This document shows positions 18,601 to 26,361 of a stretch of 64,000 nt of DNA, piece by piece. The DNA is taken from NCBI RefSeq assembly GCF_018070345.1, contig NZ_JAGPXX010000009.1, forward strand, positions 145,380-209,379, read 5' to 3'. Made by a program: the position numbers and the translations under genes. Position 1 is the first letter of the stretch, and every line of letters begins with the position of its first letter. The notes under the pieces are model-generated. The model saw only the letters and a list, made by a program, of their open reading frames with translations. It did no database searches and was not told where the DNA came from. The stretch comes from Streptomyces sp. F63 (GTDB lineage Bacteria > Actinomycetota > Actinomycetes > Streptomycetales > Streptomycetaceae).

Positions 18601-18645
18601 AGAAGCCCCGCTCCTCCTCCTTCGGGAGGGACGAGCGGGGCTTCT
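18601..18645. terminator. Bidirectional terminator between PBP and yqeY-like genes
   Basis: A 13-bp perfect outer stem (18601-18613 with 18633-18645) and an inner CCTCC/GGGAGG-type stem form one long hairpin, nine bases from the stop of the converging GatB/YqeY gene. Confidence 0.9.
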
Positions 18646-18653
18646 CCAGGCTC

Positions 18654-19121
18654 TCAGCCGGCGGCGAGCCGCTTCTTGACCTCGGCCGCCACCCGGCCGC
18701 CCTCGGCCCGGCCCGCGACCTTCGGGTTCACGATCTTCATGACGGCGCCCATCGCCCGCGGGCCCTCGGCGCCGCCCGCCACAGCCTCCCGCACGGCCTC
18801 CTCGACGATGACGGCCAGTTCCTCGTCGGACAGCTGCTGCGGCAGGTACTCGGCCAGCACCTCGCCCTCGGCCCGCTCCCGCGCGGCCGACTCGGCCCGG
18901 CCACCCTGCTCGAAGGCGTCCGCGGACTCGCGGCGCTTCTTCGCCTCGCGGGCGATCACCTTCTGCACCTCGTCGTCGGAGAGCTCGCGGGCGGAGGTGC
19001 CCGAGACCTCCTCCTTGGTGATCGCGGTGAGGGTCAGCCGGAGCGTGGAGGAGCGCAGCTCATCGCGGGACCTGATGGCCGCGGTGAGGTCCTCCTGCAG
19101 GCGGTTCTTGAGCGTGGTCAT
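18654..19121 (-). CDS. GatB/YqeY-domain protein
   Basis: A 155-residue protein starting TTLKNRLQEDLTAAIRSRDE and carrying the YqeY pattern (STLRLTLTAITKEEV, YLPQQLSDEELAVIVEEAV, MKIVNPKVAGRAEGGRVAAEV). It resembles the tail domain of amidotransferase subunit GatB that contacts tRNA, but stands alone; its function is not established. ATG 19121 was preferred over an in-frame start 14 codons upstream because TTLKNRLQ is the family N-terminus. Confidence 0.9.
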   Translation of the reverse strand: MTTLKNRLQEDLTAAIRSRDELRSSTLRLTLTAITKEEVSGTSARELSDDEVQKVIAREAKKRRESADAFEQGGRAESAARERAEGEVLAEYLPQQLSDEELAVIVEEAVREAVAGGAEGPRAMGAVMKIVNPKVAGRAEGGRVAAEVKKRLAAG

Positions 19122-19176
19122 GCCGCGAGTCTGCCAGGAGGGACGCCGATCCGCCCAGCTCATTACCCCCGTGACC

Positions 19177-19218
19177 CTCGCTTCACCACTCTCGCTTCAC
19201 CACTCTCGCTTCACCACC
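19177..19218 (+). repeat. Three tandem 14-bp repeats (CTCGCTTCACCACT)
   Basis: Copies at 19177-19190, 19191-19204 and 19205-19218 (the last ends ACC). They lie in the promoter gap between the YqeY-like and metallophosphoesterase genes; a second short duplication (CGTCACACCGGCCGCC) follows at about 19283-19314. Confidence 0.9.
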
Positions 19219-19372
19219 CTTGCCCCAGCGCCGCCGTCCCGCCCCGTCCGCCACCGCCCGCGGCCACGGAGCGCGGCCGTCCCGTCACACCGGCCGCCTC
19301 GTCACACCGGCCGCCGGCTCGCGTCGGCCGCCTCACCGCACCGCACCGCTCCGGCTCTGCGACCATGGAGGG

Positions 19373-20305
19373 ATGCGCGCGCGATACGCAGTACCCCTGG
19401 GAATCACGGCAGTCGGCGCGGCGGGAATCGCCTACGCCGCCGGCTTCGAAGTCCGCTCGTTCCGGCTGCGCCGGGTGACGGTGCCCGTCCTGCCGCGCGG
19501 GATGCGGCCGTTGCGCGTGCTGCAGGTCTCCGACATCCACATGGTCGGCGGGCAGCGGAAGAAGCAGCGCTGGCTGCGCGAACTGGCCGGACTGCGGCCC
19601 GACTTCGTCGTCAACACCGGCGACAACCTCTCGGACCCGGAGGCCGTGCCGGAGGTGCTCGACGCCCTCGGGCCGCTGATGGAGTTCCCCGGCACCTACG
19701 TCTTCGGCTCCAACGACTACTACGCGCCGCAGCTGCGCAACCCCGCCCGCTACCTGCTGGAGAAAGTCCGCGGCCAGCACGGCCTGAACGGCAGGAACGA
19801 CCCGGCGATCGGCGTCCGCCGCAACCCGTGGGAGGGCATGCGGGACGCCTTCGACGCCGCCGGCTGGGTCGGCCTGTCGAACTCGCGCGGGCGGCTGAAG
19901 CTGGACGGCATCGAGATCGCCCTCACCGGCCTCGACGACCCGCACATCAAGCGGGACCGCTACGAGGAGGTCGCCGGCGGCCCGGAGCAGGAGGCGGACT
20001 TCTCCCTCGCCCTGGTCCACGCCCCGTATCTGCGCAGCCTCGACGCCTTCACGGAGGACGGCTACCCGCTGATCCTGGCCGGTCACACGCACGGCGGGCA
20101 GCTCTGCGTCCCCTTCTACGGGGCCCTGGTCACCAACTGCGACCTGGACACCGAGCGCGTGAAGGGCCTCTCCACCCACCGGGCGGCGGGCAACACCGCG
20201 CACCTCCACGTCTCGGCCGGCTGCGGCACCAACCGCTACACCCCGGTCCGCTTCGCCTGCCCTCCGGAGGCGACGCTGCTGACGCTGGTGGAGCGGCGGG
20301 ACTGA
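19373..20305 (+). CDS. Calcineurin-like metallophosphoesterase, membrane-anchored
   Basis: A 310-residue protein with one N-terminal hydrophobic helix (VPLGITAVGAAGIAYAAGF) and the dinuclear-metal phosphoesterase motifs SDIHMVGG, NTGDNLSD, GSNDYY, VHAPY and GHTHGGQ in order. This is the YkuE/YaeI group, some of which hydrolyse phospholipid headgroups or UDP-linked substrates; the substrate is unknown here. ATG 19373 is the first start directly ahead of the signal-anchor; upstream in-frame starts would add low-complexity Arg/Pro sequence. tRNA-Pro follows on the same strand. Confidence 0.9.
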   Translation: MRARYAVPLGITAVGAAGIAYAAGFEVRSFRLRRVTVPVLPRGMRPLRVLQVSDIHMVGGQRKKQRWLRELAGLRPDFVVNTGDNLSDPEAVPEVLDALGPLMEFPGTYVFGSNDYYAPQLRNPARYLLEKVRGQHGLNGRNDPAIGVRRNPWEGMRDAFDAAGWVGLSNSRGRLKLDGIEIALTGLDDPHIKRDRYEEVAGGPEQEADFSLALVHAPYLRSLDAFTEDGYPLILAGHTHGGQLCVPFYGALVTNCDLDTERVKGLSTHRAAGNTAHLHVSAGCGTNRYTPVRFACPPEATLLTLVERRD

Positions 20306-20523
20306 GCGTTCCGCCGGGTTGGGGGCGCGCCCCAGAGCGGGCCGGGCCGGGCTCCGCGGAGCAGCCGGTCCGGGGACCAGGCCTCCGGTCCGCCGGGCGC
20401 CGCCGGGGCAGGTCCGAGCAGACGGCCGTGCCGCCCGGGCCCTCTCCTGGGCGGCCGCCGGCCCGCCCCCGGTATCGGATTTCTCCTGCGGCTCCGGGTC
20501 CGCTAAAGTAGAGCTCGTTGCTT

Positions 20524-20597
20524 CGGGGTGTAGCGCAGCTTGGCAGCGCGCTTCGTTCGGGACGAAGAGGTCGTGGGTTCAAATCCCGCCACCCCGA
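20524..20597 (+). tRNA. tRNA-Pro (anticodon CGG)
   Basis: A 74-nt cloverleaf: acceptor CGGGGTG pairs with CACCCCG, anticodon stem CTTCG/CGAAG encloses TTCGGGA with CGG at the anticodon positions, and the T arm has the GGTTCAAATCC loop. The CCA end is not encoded. tRNA-Pro(CGG) is the known integration site of the Streptomyces element pSAM2, and integrase debris lies just downstream. Confidence 0.97.
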
Positions 20598-20613
20598 CTG
20601 AAGAAGCACCAGC

Positions 20614-20651
20614 CCAGAGGGCACTTACCAAGACTGGTAAGTGCTCTCTGG
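20614..20651 (+). terminator. Hairpin downstream of tRNA-Pro
   Basis: A 17-bp stem with one G-U pair (20614-20630 with 20635-20651) and a 4-nt loop AGAC, 16 bases after the tRNA. Confidence 0.85.
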
Positions 20652-20697
20652 CGTTGCTGCGCATCCAACGGTGTGACCGACGCTCCGGCGCCCGCGT

Positions 20698-20880
20698 GTA
20701 GATGCCTGCCATGACCACGGCACCGGTCTGGGTCCCGGGCCGGATCTGCTTCCGGTACACCTCTTCGGTCCCACGGCCGTCCCGGAGTGACCGACCGGCT
20801 GGGAGGTCCCCTGCAGCGGCATGCCGCGATCGGAGAGCAGGGACTCGAAGCCGTGCCGCAGCCCACGCGGCGTTCACTCG
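20698..20880 (-). pseudogene. Tyrosine-integrase C-terminal remnant (AICE/pSAM2 type)
   Basis: Read on the reverse strand the segment gives TPRGLRHGFESLLSDRGMPL then QPVGHSGTAV and, after a two-base shift near 20771, TEEVYRKQIRP and TGAVVM. This is the catalytic end of actinomycete integrases (LRHSF...LLSD..., GHSGTAVTEEVYRKQIRP) including the catalytic Tyr. A stop at 20874-20876 replaces the Trp expected before TPRELRH. Its 3' end faces tRNA-Pro, as in integrated elements. It is non-functional: N-terminal two thirds are gone. Confidence 0.85.
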
Positions 20881-21196
20881 TCGGTGTCGACATACCGAGC
20901 CGTGCACTCGCGCCGAAGCGGTTCCCGACCGAAGTCCCCACTCCGACCGCGTCGGCCTGGCACACCGAGCGACTCCAGCACCTGGGGCGAGATGCCATTG
21001 GGCACCACGCAGGCATTCACAAGTGCTTCAACAGCGAAGGAACCACCCATGAACCGACAAGTCCACCGAGCGGAAATTTACAAGCTCAAGGAAAGCTCAG
21101 AAGATCAAATACCGCTTGCCTCAGCCACCCGCCCCTGCAAAGATCAAAAACGACCAGAAGGCCTCGACCAGAGAGCCTCGAAAAGAGGGGGATCTT

Positions 21197-21640
21197 TTGC
21201 GCATCAAGACGAAGAGCCTTGCTGTAGCGGGAGCATTGACACTCGGCACCCTTGCGCTTGCCACGCCGAACGCTCAGGCAGCATCCAAGTCGGTCGGCCC
21301 CGTAAGCATGCTGTACAACCCGAATTGCACGGCCAAGCTGTACATCGACGACCACACCTACAGCGGCAAGGTCCGGGCTCAGGCCCACGCATCCTGCACG
21401 AAGGGCGACCTCATCGTCACGCCCTCCATTACCTTCTATCGGGACGGCAAGCGAATTCTCCCGTCGAACCACAGCCTCGGTCCGCGCATAATCAACGAGA
21501 ACAAGGGTTTCGGCTACAACGTCACCACGTCGGACAAGTCGGGAACCCAGTGCTACAAAGCCCGTCTGCTCCTCGTATTTCCCGACCCTGCAGATGTGAA
21601 CCGGTCCAAGCACATCACGACCCCTTGCCTCAACACCTGA
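21197..21640 (+). CDS. Small secreted protein, unknown family
   Basis: A 147-residue protein with a Sec signal peptide (basic RIKTKS, hydrophobic LAVAGALTLGTLALA, likely cut after NAQA). The mature part of about 120 residues has four cysteines (NPNC, ASC, TQC, TPC), enough for two disulphides, and a beta-rich look. I do not recognise the family. The start is TTG 21197 with GAGGGGG five bases upstream; there is no ATG that fits the signal peptide. It is the only intact gene between tRNA-Pro and the repeat of its 3' end, so it may be cargo of a decayed element. Codon use is less GC-biased than in the flanking core. Confidence 0.75.
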   Translation: MRIKTKSLAVAGALTLGTLALATPNAQAASKSVGPVSMLYNPNCTAKLYIDDHTYSGKVRAQAHASCTKGDLIVTPSITFYRDGKRILPSNHSLGPRIINENKGFGYNVTTSDKSGTQCYKARLLLVFPDPADVNRSKHITTPCLNT

Positions 21641-21858
21641 TTCTTTCTCTCCATGAGAATCAACTCGGGTCAGCAGTCGCCGCACCGAAAAGGTGCTCCG
21701 ACAAGCGGCACGCGCATCTTCCAGGACACCCGTGAGTGTCTGACCTCGTGACAACGCCGACGCACAGCAGCGAATGAGCGCGGACGTCTGCGAAACCATC
21801 GCCGCAGGTGAGAGACACGGTCGGCCAAGGTGGAGCGCCCACTCAAGGTGCTCGGGGC

Positions 21859-21905
21859 GAGGAGGTCGCGGGGCTCGACCCCGCCACCCCGACTGAGGAA
21901 ACACC
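21859..21905 (+). other. Decayed copy of the tRNA-Pro 3' half (candidate attachment-site remnant)
   Basis: 37 of 47 bases match tRNA-Pro plus its flank at 20564-20610, including a perfect 17-base block (21880-21896 with 20585-20601) covering the T-arm end, the acceptor and 4 bases beyond. Similarity fades upstream into the anticodon loop region. It could be the right end of an old insertion or a decayed second tRNA-Pro gene. Confidence 0.65.
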
Positions 21906-21949
21906 ACTCAGGGGCCTGCTCCGCATCGCGGGTCGGGCCCCTGAGTGGT
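21903..21949 (+). terminator. Strong hairpin after the tRNA-Pro repeat
   Basis: A 14-bp perfect stem (21903-21916 with 21936-21949). Its position relative to the repeat mirrors the hairpin behind the intact tRNA, so it may be the original tRNA-Pro terminator displaced by the insertion. Confidence 0.8.
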
Positions 21950-22048
21950 TTCCGGGGCCGCCTGGGAGCCGAGTCCGAGCCCGAGCCGGTCCCCGGGCGG
22001 TTCACGGGCAGTTCCCGGGCCACCGCTTGCCGCGCCGGTTCGCCCGCG

Positions 22049-22265
22049 ATGCGCCGTGAGCAGCGGGTTCTGGACGCCACCATCTGGCCCCGGGCCATGG
22101 GCGGTTGCCACACCGGCCGGGACATCCGGGCCGCGATCGTCGCCGCCGGGTTCACAGTCACCTCACTGAAGACGTTCGACTTTTCCCGAGACGCGCGTTT
22201 CCTCCCCGGCGGCCACCCACATCCTCGGCACCGCCGAGCGCCCCTTCCGGGCTGGTACGCCGTAA
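22049..22265 (+). pseudogene. Class I SAM-methyltransferase C-terminal remnant
   Basis: The frame gives LDATIWPRAMGGCHTGRD, IRAAIVAAGFTVTSLKTFDF and, after a frameshift near 22200, THILGTAERP. This is the recognisable end of a UbiE-type methyltransferase (normally GGCHTGRDT...AAGF...PHILGTA). The SAM-binding front is absent, so it is a fragment. It follows the tRNA-Pro scar. Confidence 0.7.
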
Positions 22266-22435
22266 CCGTCCCCGGCGACGAGACGGCGCGCGCCGGGGAC
22301 GTCGGGCTGTGCCGAGCCCCCGGACCGCTGCCGGCGCCTTCGCCCATATGCCGGTACCAGGGGTCGCGGCCGCCGCAAGTGCGACACGAACAGGGTGGCG
22401 TCGTGATGGGGGTGGTGCGCATGGGCGCCCCGATG

Positions 22436-23092
22436 TCACATGGCGCCTCCCCGGTGTTCTGTGCGCCGTTCCGGGCTCCGTTTCTCCCGCAGCATGCGCA
22501 GCACGGCCAGGACCCCTGCTCCCGCGGCCGCGACGGCGGCCAACGCGAGGACGGCCAACGCCGTGGTGCGGCCGAGGCCCGGGATCGTCTCGTCCTCGCC
22601 CGTTGCCGCTTCCGGTTTCGGTCTCGGCTTCCGTGCCGGTTCCCGGGCGTCCGGTGCCGCCAGGTCCAGGCCCCGGCAGGGCGGCGGCGTTGCGGCGGGC
22701 TCCGCACCGTCCGCCACCTCGAACTGGTAGGCGCTGGTCTGCGCGTCGCCGTCCGCGGCGGTGATGGTGTACGTCAGGGTGGTGATGCCCGCGCGCAGCG
22801 GCCTGACGGCGGCGCAGACCACGGAGTCGTCCGCCACGACCGGCCGCCCTACGGGTACTTCGGTGCCGTCGGGGCCGGTCAGGGCGACTTTCGCCGGTGC
22901 ACCGGGGCGCAGGCCGCCGAAGCTCAGGGCGACCACGCGAGTTCCGGTCCCGACCGTGGCGCCGGGTGCCGGTGTCGCGTCCTTCAGCGCGCTGTGGGCG
23001 TACGCGGGTGTGCCGCCGAGGAGCAGCAGCGGGCACAGAACCGTCGCTGCCGACAGGGCGGCCGGGCCTCTCAGAACTCGAAGTCGGCGCAT
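22436..23092 (-). CDS. CopC-domain protein, membrane-anchored
   Basis: A 218-residue exported protein: signal peptide ending TPAYA, mature N-terminus HSALKDATPAPGATV, then an immunoglobulin-like CopC domain (YTITAADGDAQTSAYQFEV), a Pro/Lys linker and one C-terminal membrane helix (TTALAVLALAAVAAAGAGVLAVL) with a basic tail. In CopC proteins the mature first His is a Cu(II) ligand. ATG 23092 lies inside the upstream lipoprotein gene (22-base overlap), so the two are translationally linked. A role in periplasm-side copper binding or delivery is inferred. No CopD is adjacent. Confidence 0.88.
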   Translation of the reverse strand: MRRLRVLRGPAALSAATVLCPLLLLGGTPAYAHSALKDATPAPGATVGTGTRVVALSFGGLRPGAPAKVALTGPDGTEVPVGRPVVADDSVVCAAVRPLRAGITTLTYTITAADGDAQTSAYQFEVADGAEPAATPPPCRGLDLAAPDAREPARKPRPKPEAATGEDETIPGLGRTTALAVLALAAVAAAGAGVLAVLRMLREKRSPERRTEHRGGAM

Positions 23093-23802
23093 GCGATCCG
23101 GTTGTCCATCGCTTCGCGGGGGTGGACGACGAGGGCGACCGCGTCCTCGCCGGTCTTCCGGGTGTTGCTGACCGTCGTCGTGGCCTTGCCGGACTTGCCG
23201 GCCTTGAACATCAGATGCACCTCGTTCGGCGGTGTCGTGGCACCGCCCTTCTCGAACTGGAAGTGCTCGCCTCCGTTGTCGTCGGAGCACTGCTGGGCGT
23301 GCAGGTGCGCCATGTAGGCGGCGCCCGGCTTCAGGCCGGTCAGCGACACCGTCACGGTGGTGCCGTCCTTGTGCTGCGCCAGCCAGGCCGTGCCCGTGAC
23401 ATCGTCCATGCCCGGCGGCCGGGTGTCGAGCAGCCGGAAGGCGCCACGCGTGATCTCCGCGTCGGCGATCTTGTCGGCGGGGGTGGCCGAGGGGTCCCCC
23501 ATCGCCTTGTCGTCCATGCCCTCCATCTCGTCCGTGGCATCCATGCCGTCCATGCCCGCCTTGTCCTTGGCGTCCTTGGAGGAGGCGGCGGAGGTCTCGG
23601 CGGACGCGTGTTCGGAGGAGCCGCCGCCGCAGCCGGACAGCAGAACGGCCGTCGCCGCGGCGGCGGCGCAGGCGGCGGCGAGACGGAAGCCCGGGCGGCG
23701 GCGGGGCGCGGCGGCCGCCGTTCTGTCCCGTCCGGGGAGCGGTGAAGGGGCCGCATGCGTGTCGTCACGCAGGGCCGGGTGGCCGGAGGTGTGGTGGTTC
23801 AT
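23071..23802 (-). CDS. Cu/Zn-superoxide-dismutase-like lipoprotein with Met/Asp-rich linker
   Basis: A 243-residue lipoprotein: 30-residue cytoplasmic head, signal with lipobox LLSGC, then a linker with repeated MDGM/MDAT/MEGM/MDDKAMGD units, and a C-terminal domain with AHLHAQQC, EHFQFE, EVHLMF and a final IACADFEF. The His pattern and closing Cys resemble SodC-like domains, though the full metal-ligand set is not evident, so dismutase activity is uncertain. The Met/Asp linker resembles copper-binding segments. GGGAG eight bases before ATG 23802 supports the start. It overlaps copC. Confidence 0.75.
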   Translation of the reverse strand: MNHHTSGHPALRDDTHAAPSPLPGRDRTAAAAPRRRPGFRLAAACAAAAATAVLLSGCGGGSSEHASAETSAASSKDAKDKAGMDGMDATDEMEGMDDKAMGDPSATPADKIADAEITRGAFRLLDTRPPGMDDVTGTAWLAQHKDGTTVTVSLTGLKPGAAYMAHLHAQQCSDDNGGEHFQFEKGGATTPPNEVHLMFKAGKSGKATTTVSNTRKTGEDAVALVVHPREAMDNRIACADFEF

Positions 23803-24018
23803 GGGTCGTACTCCCGATCGATGGCTGGGGCGGACCGGGTCCGGGCGAGGCAACGGCGGCAGCGCGTGGGCGCGCGGCTTGCGGCGTGCGGTATGCGGCA
23901 CGCGGCACGCGGCCGTTGACGGTCGTGGCCCGGGCCGGAAAGGACGGGCCGGTGCGCGTACGGGCACCGGCCGTCCGCCCGTCACGCCGGCCACTGGAAC
24001 GCCGGGAGCCGACCGGAT

Positions 24019-24789
24019 TCAGGGTCGTACGGCGAGCAGGGCGGCAGGAGAGGACGGGCGGGTGAGCACCGGCCGGCCGCGCGGTGGTCCTCGGCGGACG
24101 ACGGCGTGCCGCAGCGAGACGGGCGCCGGCTGGGGGCGCTCCCAGCCGGCGGCGGCCGAACGGCACGGGCGGCGCGCGGCGTCCCGTGCGTCCGCCGGGG
24201 AGAAGAGCACGTCGCGGAGCCGGCGCAGTGGTGCGGCGAGGAGAGCGGCCAGTGCCCGGCCGAGCCGGTGGGCCGCCGCCTCACCGCGCCACAGCCACAG
24301 GCCGCACACGACGGCGGCCAGCAGGTGGGCCAGGAGCATCCCGGCGGAGTTCCCGTGGGTCACGGCGGACAGCAGCGACGGGTGGTCCGCGGGCATCCCC
24401 GCCCCTGTGACCGCTCCGGTTCCCGGCACGGCGGCCTCTGTCGCGGCCAGGGGGTGCGTCCCGTGGTGCTGCACCGCCGTACCGGAGTGGGTGGACGCCG
24501 CGCCGTGGTGCGCGCCGAAGCCGTGTCCGGCGAGGCTGAACAGCAGGTGCAGCAGCGCCTGGACGCCCACGGTCGCGCCGACGACCGCCGCGGCGCCGCG
24601 CTCCCGGCCGGTCAGCCACCAGGCGCCCGGCGCCGTCACGGTGAACGCGAGGCCCACCGCCCACCAGAGCAGCGGGCCGCCGGAGCTCAGGGCATGGCCC
24701 AGGGCCGTCGTCACCACGCAGACGGCCGCGAACACAGCGGCACGCGCGAGGCGCAGGGCGCCGACGGCGTCCGGGGCGACGCCTCCCAT
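24019..24789 (-). CDS. Multi-pass membrane protein with His-rich loop
   Basis: A 256-residue protein with about five hydrophobic segments (e.g. ARAAVFAAVCVVTTALGHAL, LLWWAVGLAFTVTAPGAWWL, VGVQALLHLLFSLAGHGFG) and a loop with many His residues (GHGFGAHHGA, VQHHGTHP). The C-terminus is Arg/Pro-rich. I know similar proteins only as hypothetical neighbours of copper genes in Streptomyces. Metal sensing or transport is an inference from the His loop and from copC and the lipoprotein downstream. GGAGG six bases before ATG 24789 supports the start. Confidence 0.75.
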   Translation of the reverse strand: MGGVAPDAVGALRLARAAVFAAVCVVTTALGHALSSGGPLLWWAVGLAFTVTAPGAWWLTGRERGAAAVVGATVGVQALLHLLFSLAGHGFGAHHGAASTHSGTAVQHHGTHPLAATEAAVPGTGAVTGAGMPADHPSLLSAVTHGNSAGMLLAHLLAAVVCGLWLWRGEAAAHRLGRALAALLAAPLRRLRDVLFSPADARDAARRPCRSAAAGWERPQPAPVSLRHAVVRRGPPRGRPVLTRPSSPAALLAVRP

Positions 24790-25147
24790 ACGGCACCTCC
24801 GGGGCCTCGGGAACGGCTGGGGACGGACTGCTCGCCGCTCCATACGGACCGCCGGCCGGGGACGTTCAAGCACCGGCCGACCGACTGGCCGTGCCGAACG
24901 GACACCGGGCGCGCGTCGGGCGGACCCGATCCCGGCCCTGCCGCACCGTGCCGGTCCCCGACAGCCGTCGCGCCCCGCCCTCCCGCTCCCGATCACCCTG
25001 CCCCAAAGGGCAGTTCTCCCCGGGACGTACCCGAGCAGCGCAACGCATACCGCGCCCACCGCGTCCCACGGCATGGTGATGACAGGCCCGCCCTCCGGCA
25101 CACCGCGCGGAAGGCGCCCAGACCTCGGCAACCCGACCGGAGAACAC
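24790..25147. promoter_or_regulatory. Divergent promoter gap of the metal cluster
   Basis: 358 bases between divergent genes, no supported gene. I looked for a CsoR-type or other metal-regulator dyad and found none I would defend. Confidence 0.4.
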
Positions 25148-25489
25148 ATGACTTCCTCTCGCCGCCTCCGCGCCGTACTCGCCCCGGCCGTCGACAACTG
25201 GGTGTCCCGCTGCTACCTGGCGGCCGTGGCCGTCACCGCCGGATTCGCGCTCTACGAAGACCTGTTCGTGAGCCAGGCCGACGCCTCCATGGCCTACGTC
25301 GCCCCCATGCTGCTGACCGCCCCGCTGAACATGCTGTTCATGGTGGCGCTCGGCTGGATCCCCACCGACGCCCCGTTCTACCTGGGCATCGCCGTCGGCG
25401 CGGCCGTGAACGCCGCCCTCCTGGGCGCGGCCGTGCGCGCGCTGCGCGGACACCGGACGTCGTCACTGCGCCCCGCCCCGGGCGCCTGA
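25148..25489 (+). CDS. Small membrane protein, SCO4225-like
   Basis: A 113-residue protein with three hydrophobic stretches (CYLAAVAVTAGFALYEDLFV, YVAPMLLTAPLNMLFMVALG, YLGIAVGAAVNAALLGAAVRAL). It matches the SCO4225 family of actinobacterial membrane proteins by overall layout. Function unknown. Divergent from the His-rich membrane protein. Confidence 0.75.
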   Translation: MTSSRRLRAVLAPAVDNWVSRCYLAAVAVTAGFALYEDLFVSQADASMAYVAPMLLTAPLNMLFMVALGWIPTDAPFYLGIAVGAAVNAALLGAAVRALRGHRTSSLRPAPGA

Positions 25490-25692
25490 CCGACTCCCGC
25501 CCTCCGTCCGGTGCCCCGGAGGTCCCGTCCGGCGCGTGCGCAAGACGTCTCCGTTCCGACGGGCGGCCTGCGGCAGGACGAGAGCGAGCTGGGCGAAACC
25601 GCACTCCGTGCGATCGCGGGCTGCGCGGCTGAGGGTGCCCGCAGGGTTTCCGCCGGTCCTCGTGTGAGGGCGGCCGGGCAGGCGGGCACAAC

Positions 25693-26244
25693 TCATCCGC
25701 TCAGCGGAGCAGCCGAGGCCTCCGCAGGCACCTCCGCCGGCACCTCGGCCCAGACCGTCTTGCCCACCGGTTGACGGGGCGCCCAGCCCCAGCGGACGGC
25801 CAGGACATCCACCAGGAGCAGGCCGCGTCCCGACTCGTGCTCCGGGCACGGCGGGACCGGGCCGGCGGGTGGCCGCTTCCCGCCCGCCGCGTCGGCCACC
25901 TCGATCCGGACCAGGCCCGCCACCTCGTCCAGACGGAGCCGGAGGCCGAAGTCGCGCCCCGGTACGCGGCCGTGACGTACGGCGTTGGCGGCGAGCTCGC
26001 CGACGACGACGGCGATCGCGCAGGACGTGTCCGAGTCGGGCGGATACCCCCAGTCCTCCATGCGCCGTACGGCGAGCCGCCGGGCGAGCCGCGCGCCCCG
26101 GGGCGAGGAGGCGAACCGCGCTGAGAACTGCCGTACGGGTGCGGGGCGTTCGCGGGCCTCGCCGGTGGGCGCCACGGCCTCCGCCACCGGGGCCCCGGCG
26201 CCCCTCCGTGATCCTTCGCCCGAGGTGGTCGTTCCTGTCAGCAC
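25693..26244 (-). CDS. ATP-binding protein (RsbW/anti-sigma-like HATPase)
   Basis: A 183-residue protein with a GHKL-type ATP-binding domain: VVVGELAANAVRHGR (N-box), DAAGGKRP, and ESGRGLLLVDVLAVRWG (G-box). Streptomycetes have dozens of these beside XRE/DUF397 pairs, exactly the arrangement here, and they are thought to act as serine kinases or anti-sigma regulators. GTG 26244 is preceded by AAGGA; earlier in-frame sequence reads antisense to the XRE gene. The C-terminal tail has a PAEVPAEASAA repeat. Confidence 0.85.
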   Translation of the reverse strand: MLTGTTTSGEGSRRGAGAPVAEAVAPTGEARERPAPVRQFSARFASSPRGARLARRLAVRRMEDWGYPPDSDTSCAIAVVVGELAANAVRHGRVPGRDFGLRLRLDEVAGLVRIEVADAAGGKRPPAGPVPPCPEHESGRGLLLVDVLAVRWGWAPRQPVGKTVWAEVPAEVPAEASAAPLSG

Positions 26245-26361
26245 AGTGGTTCCGTCCTTGCCGTTGAGCCGTCGGACGTCTCGTGGTGTACGCGATGCGT
26301 CACGTTCCGTACTCAAGAGTCGTCCGGCGGCTCTACGCTCGGAAGACGGCTCAGCCTTATC

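Noticed and set aside
21859..21905. A second functional tRNA-Pro
   Set aside because: The 5' half and D arm cannot be folded and the T loop is altered (CTCGACC instead of TTCAAAT).
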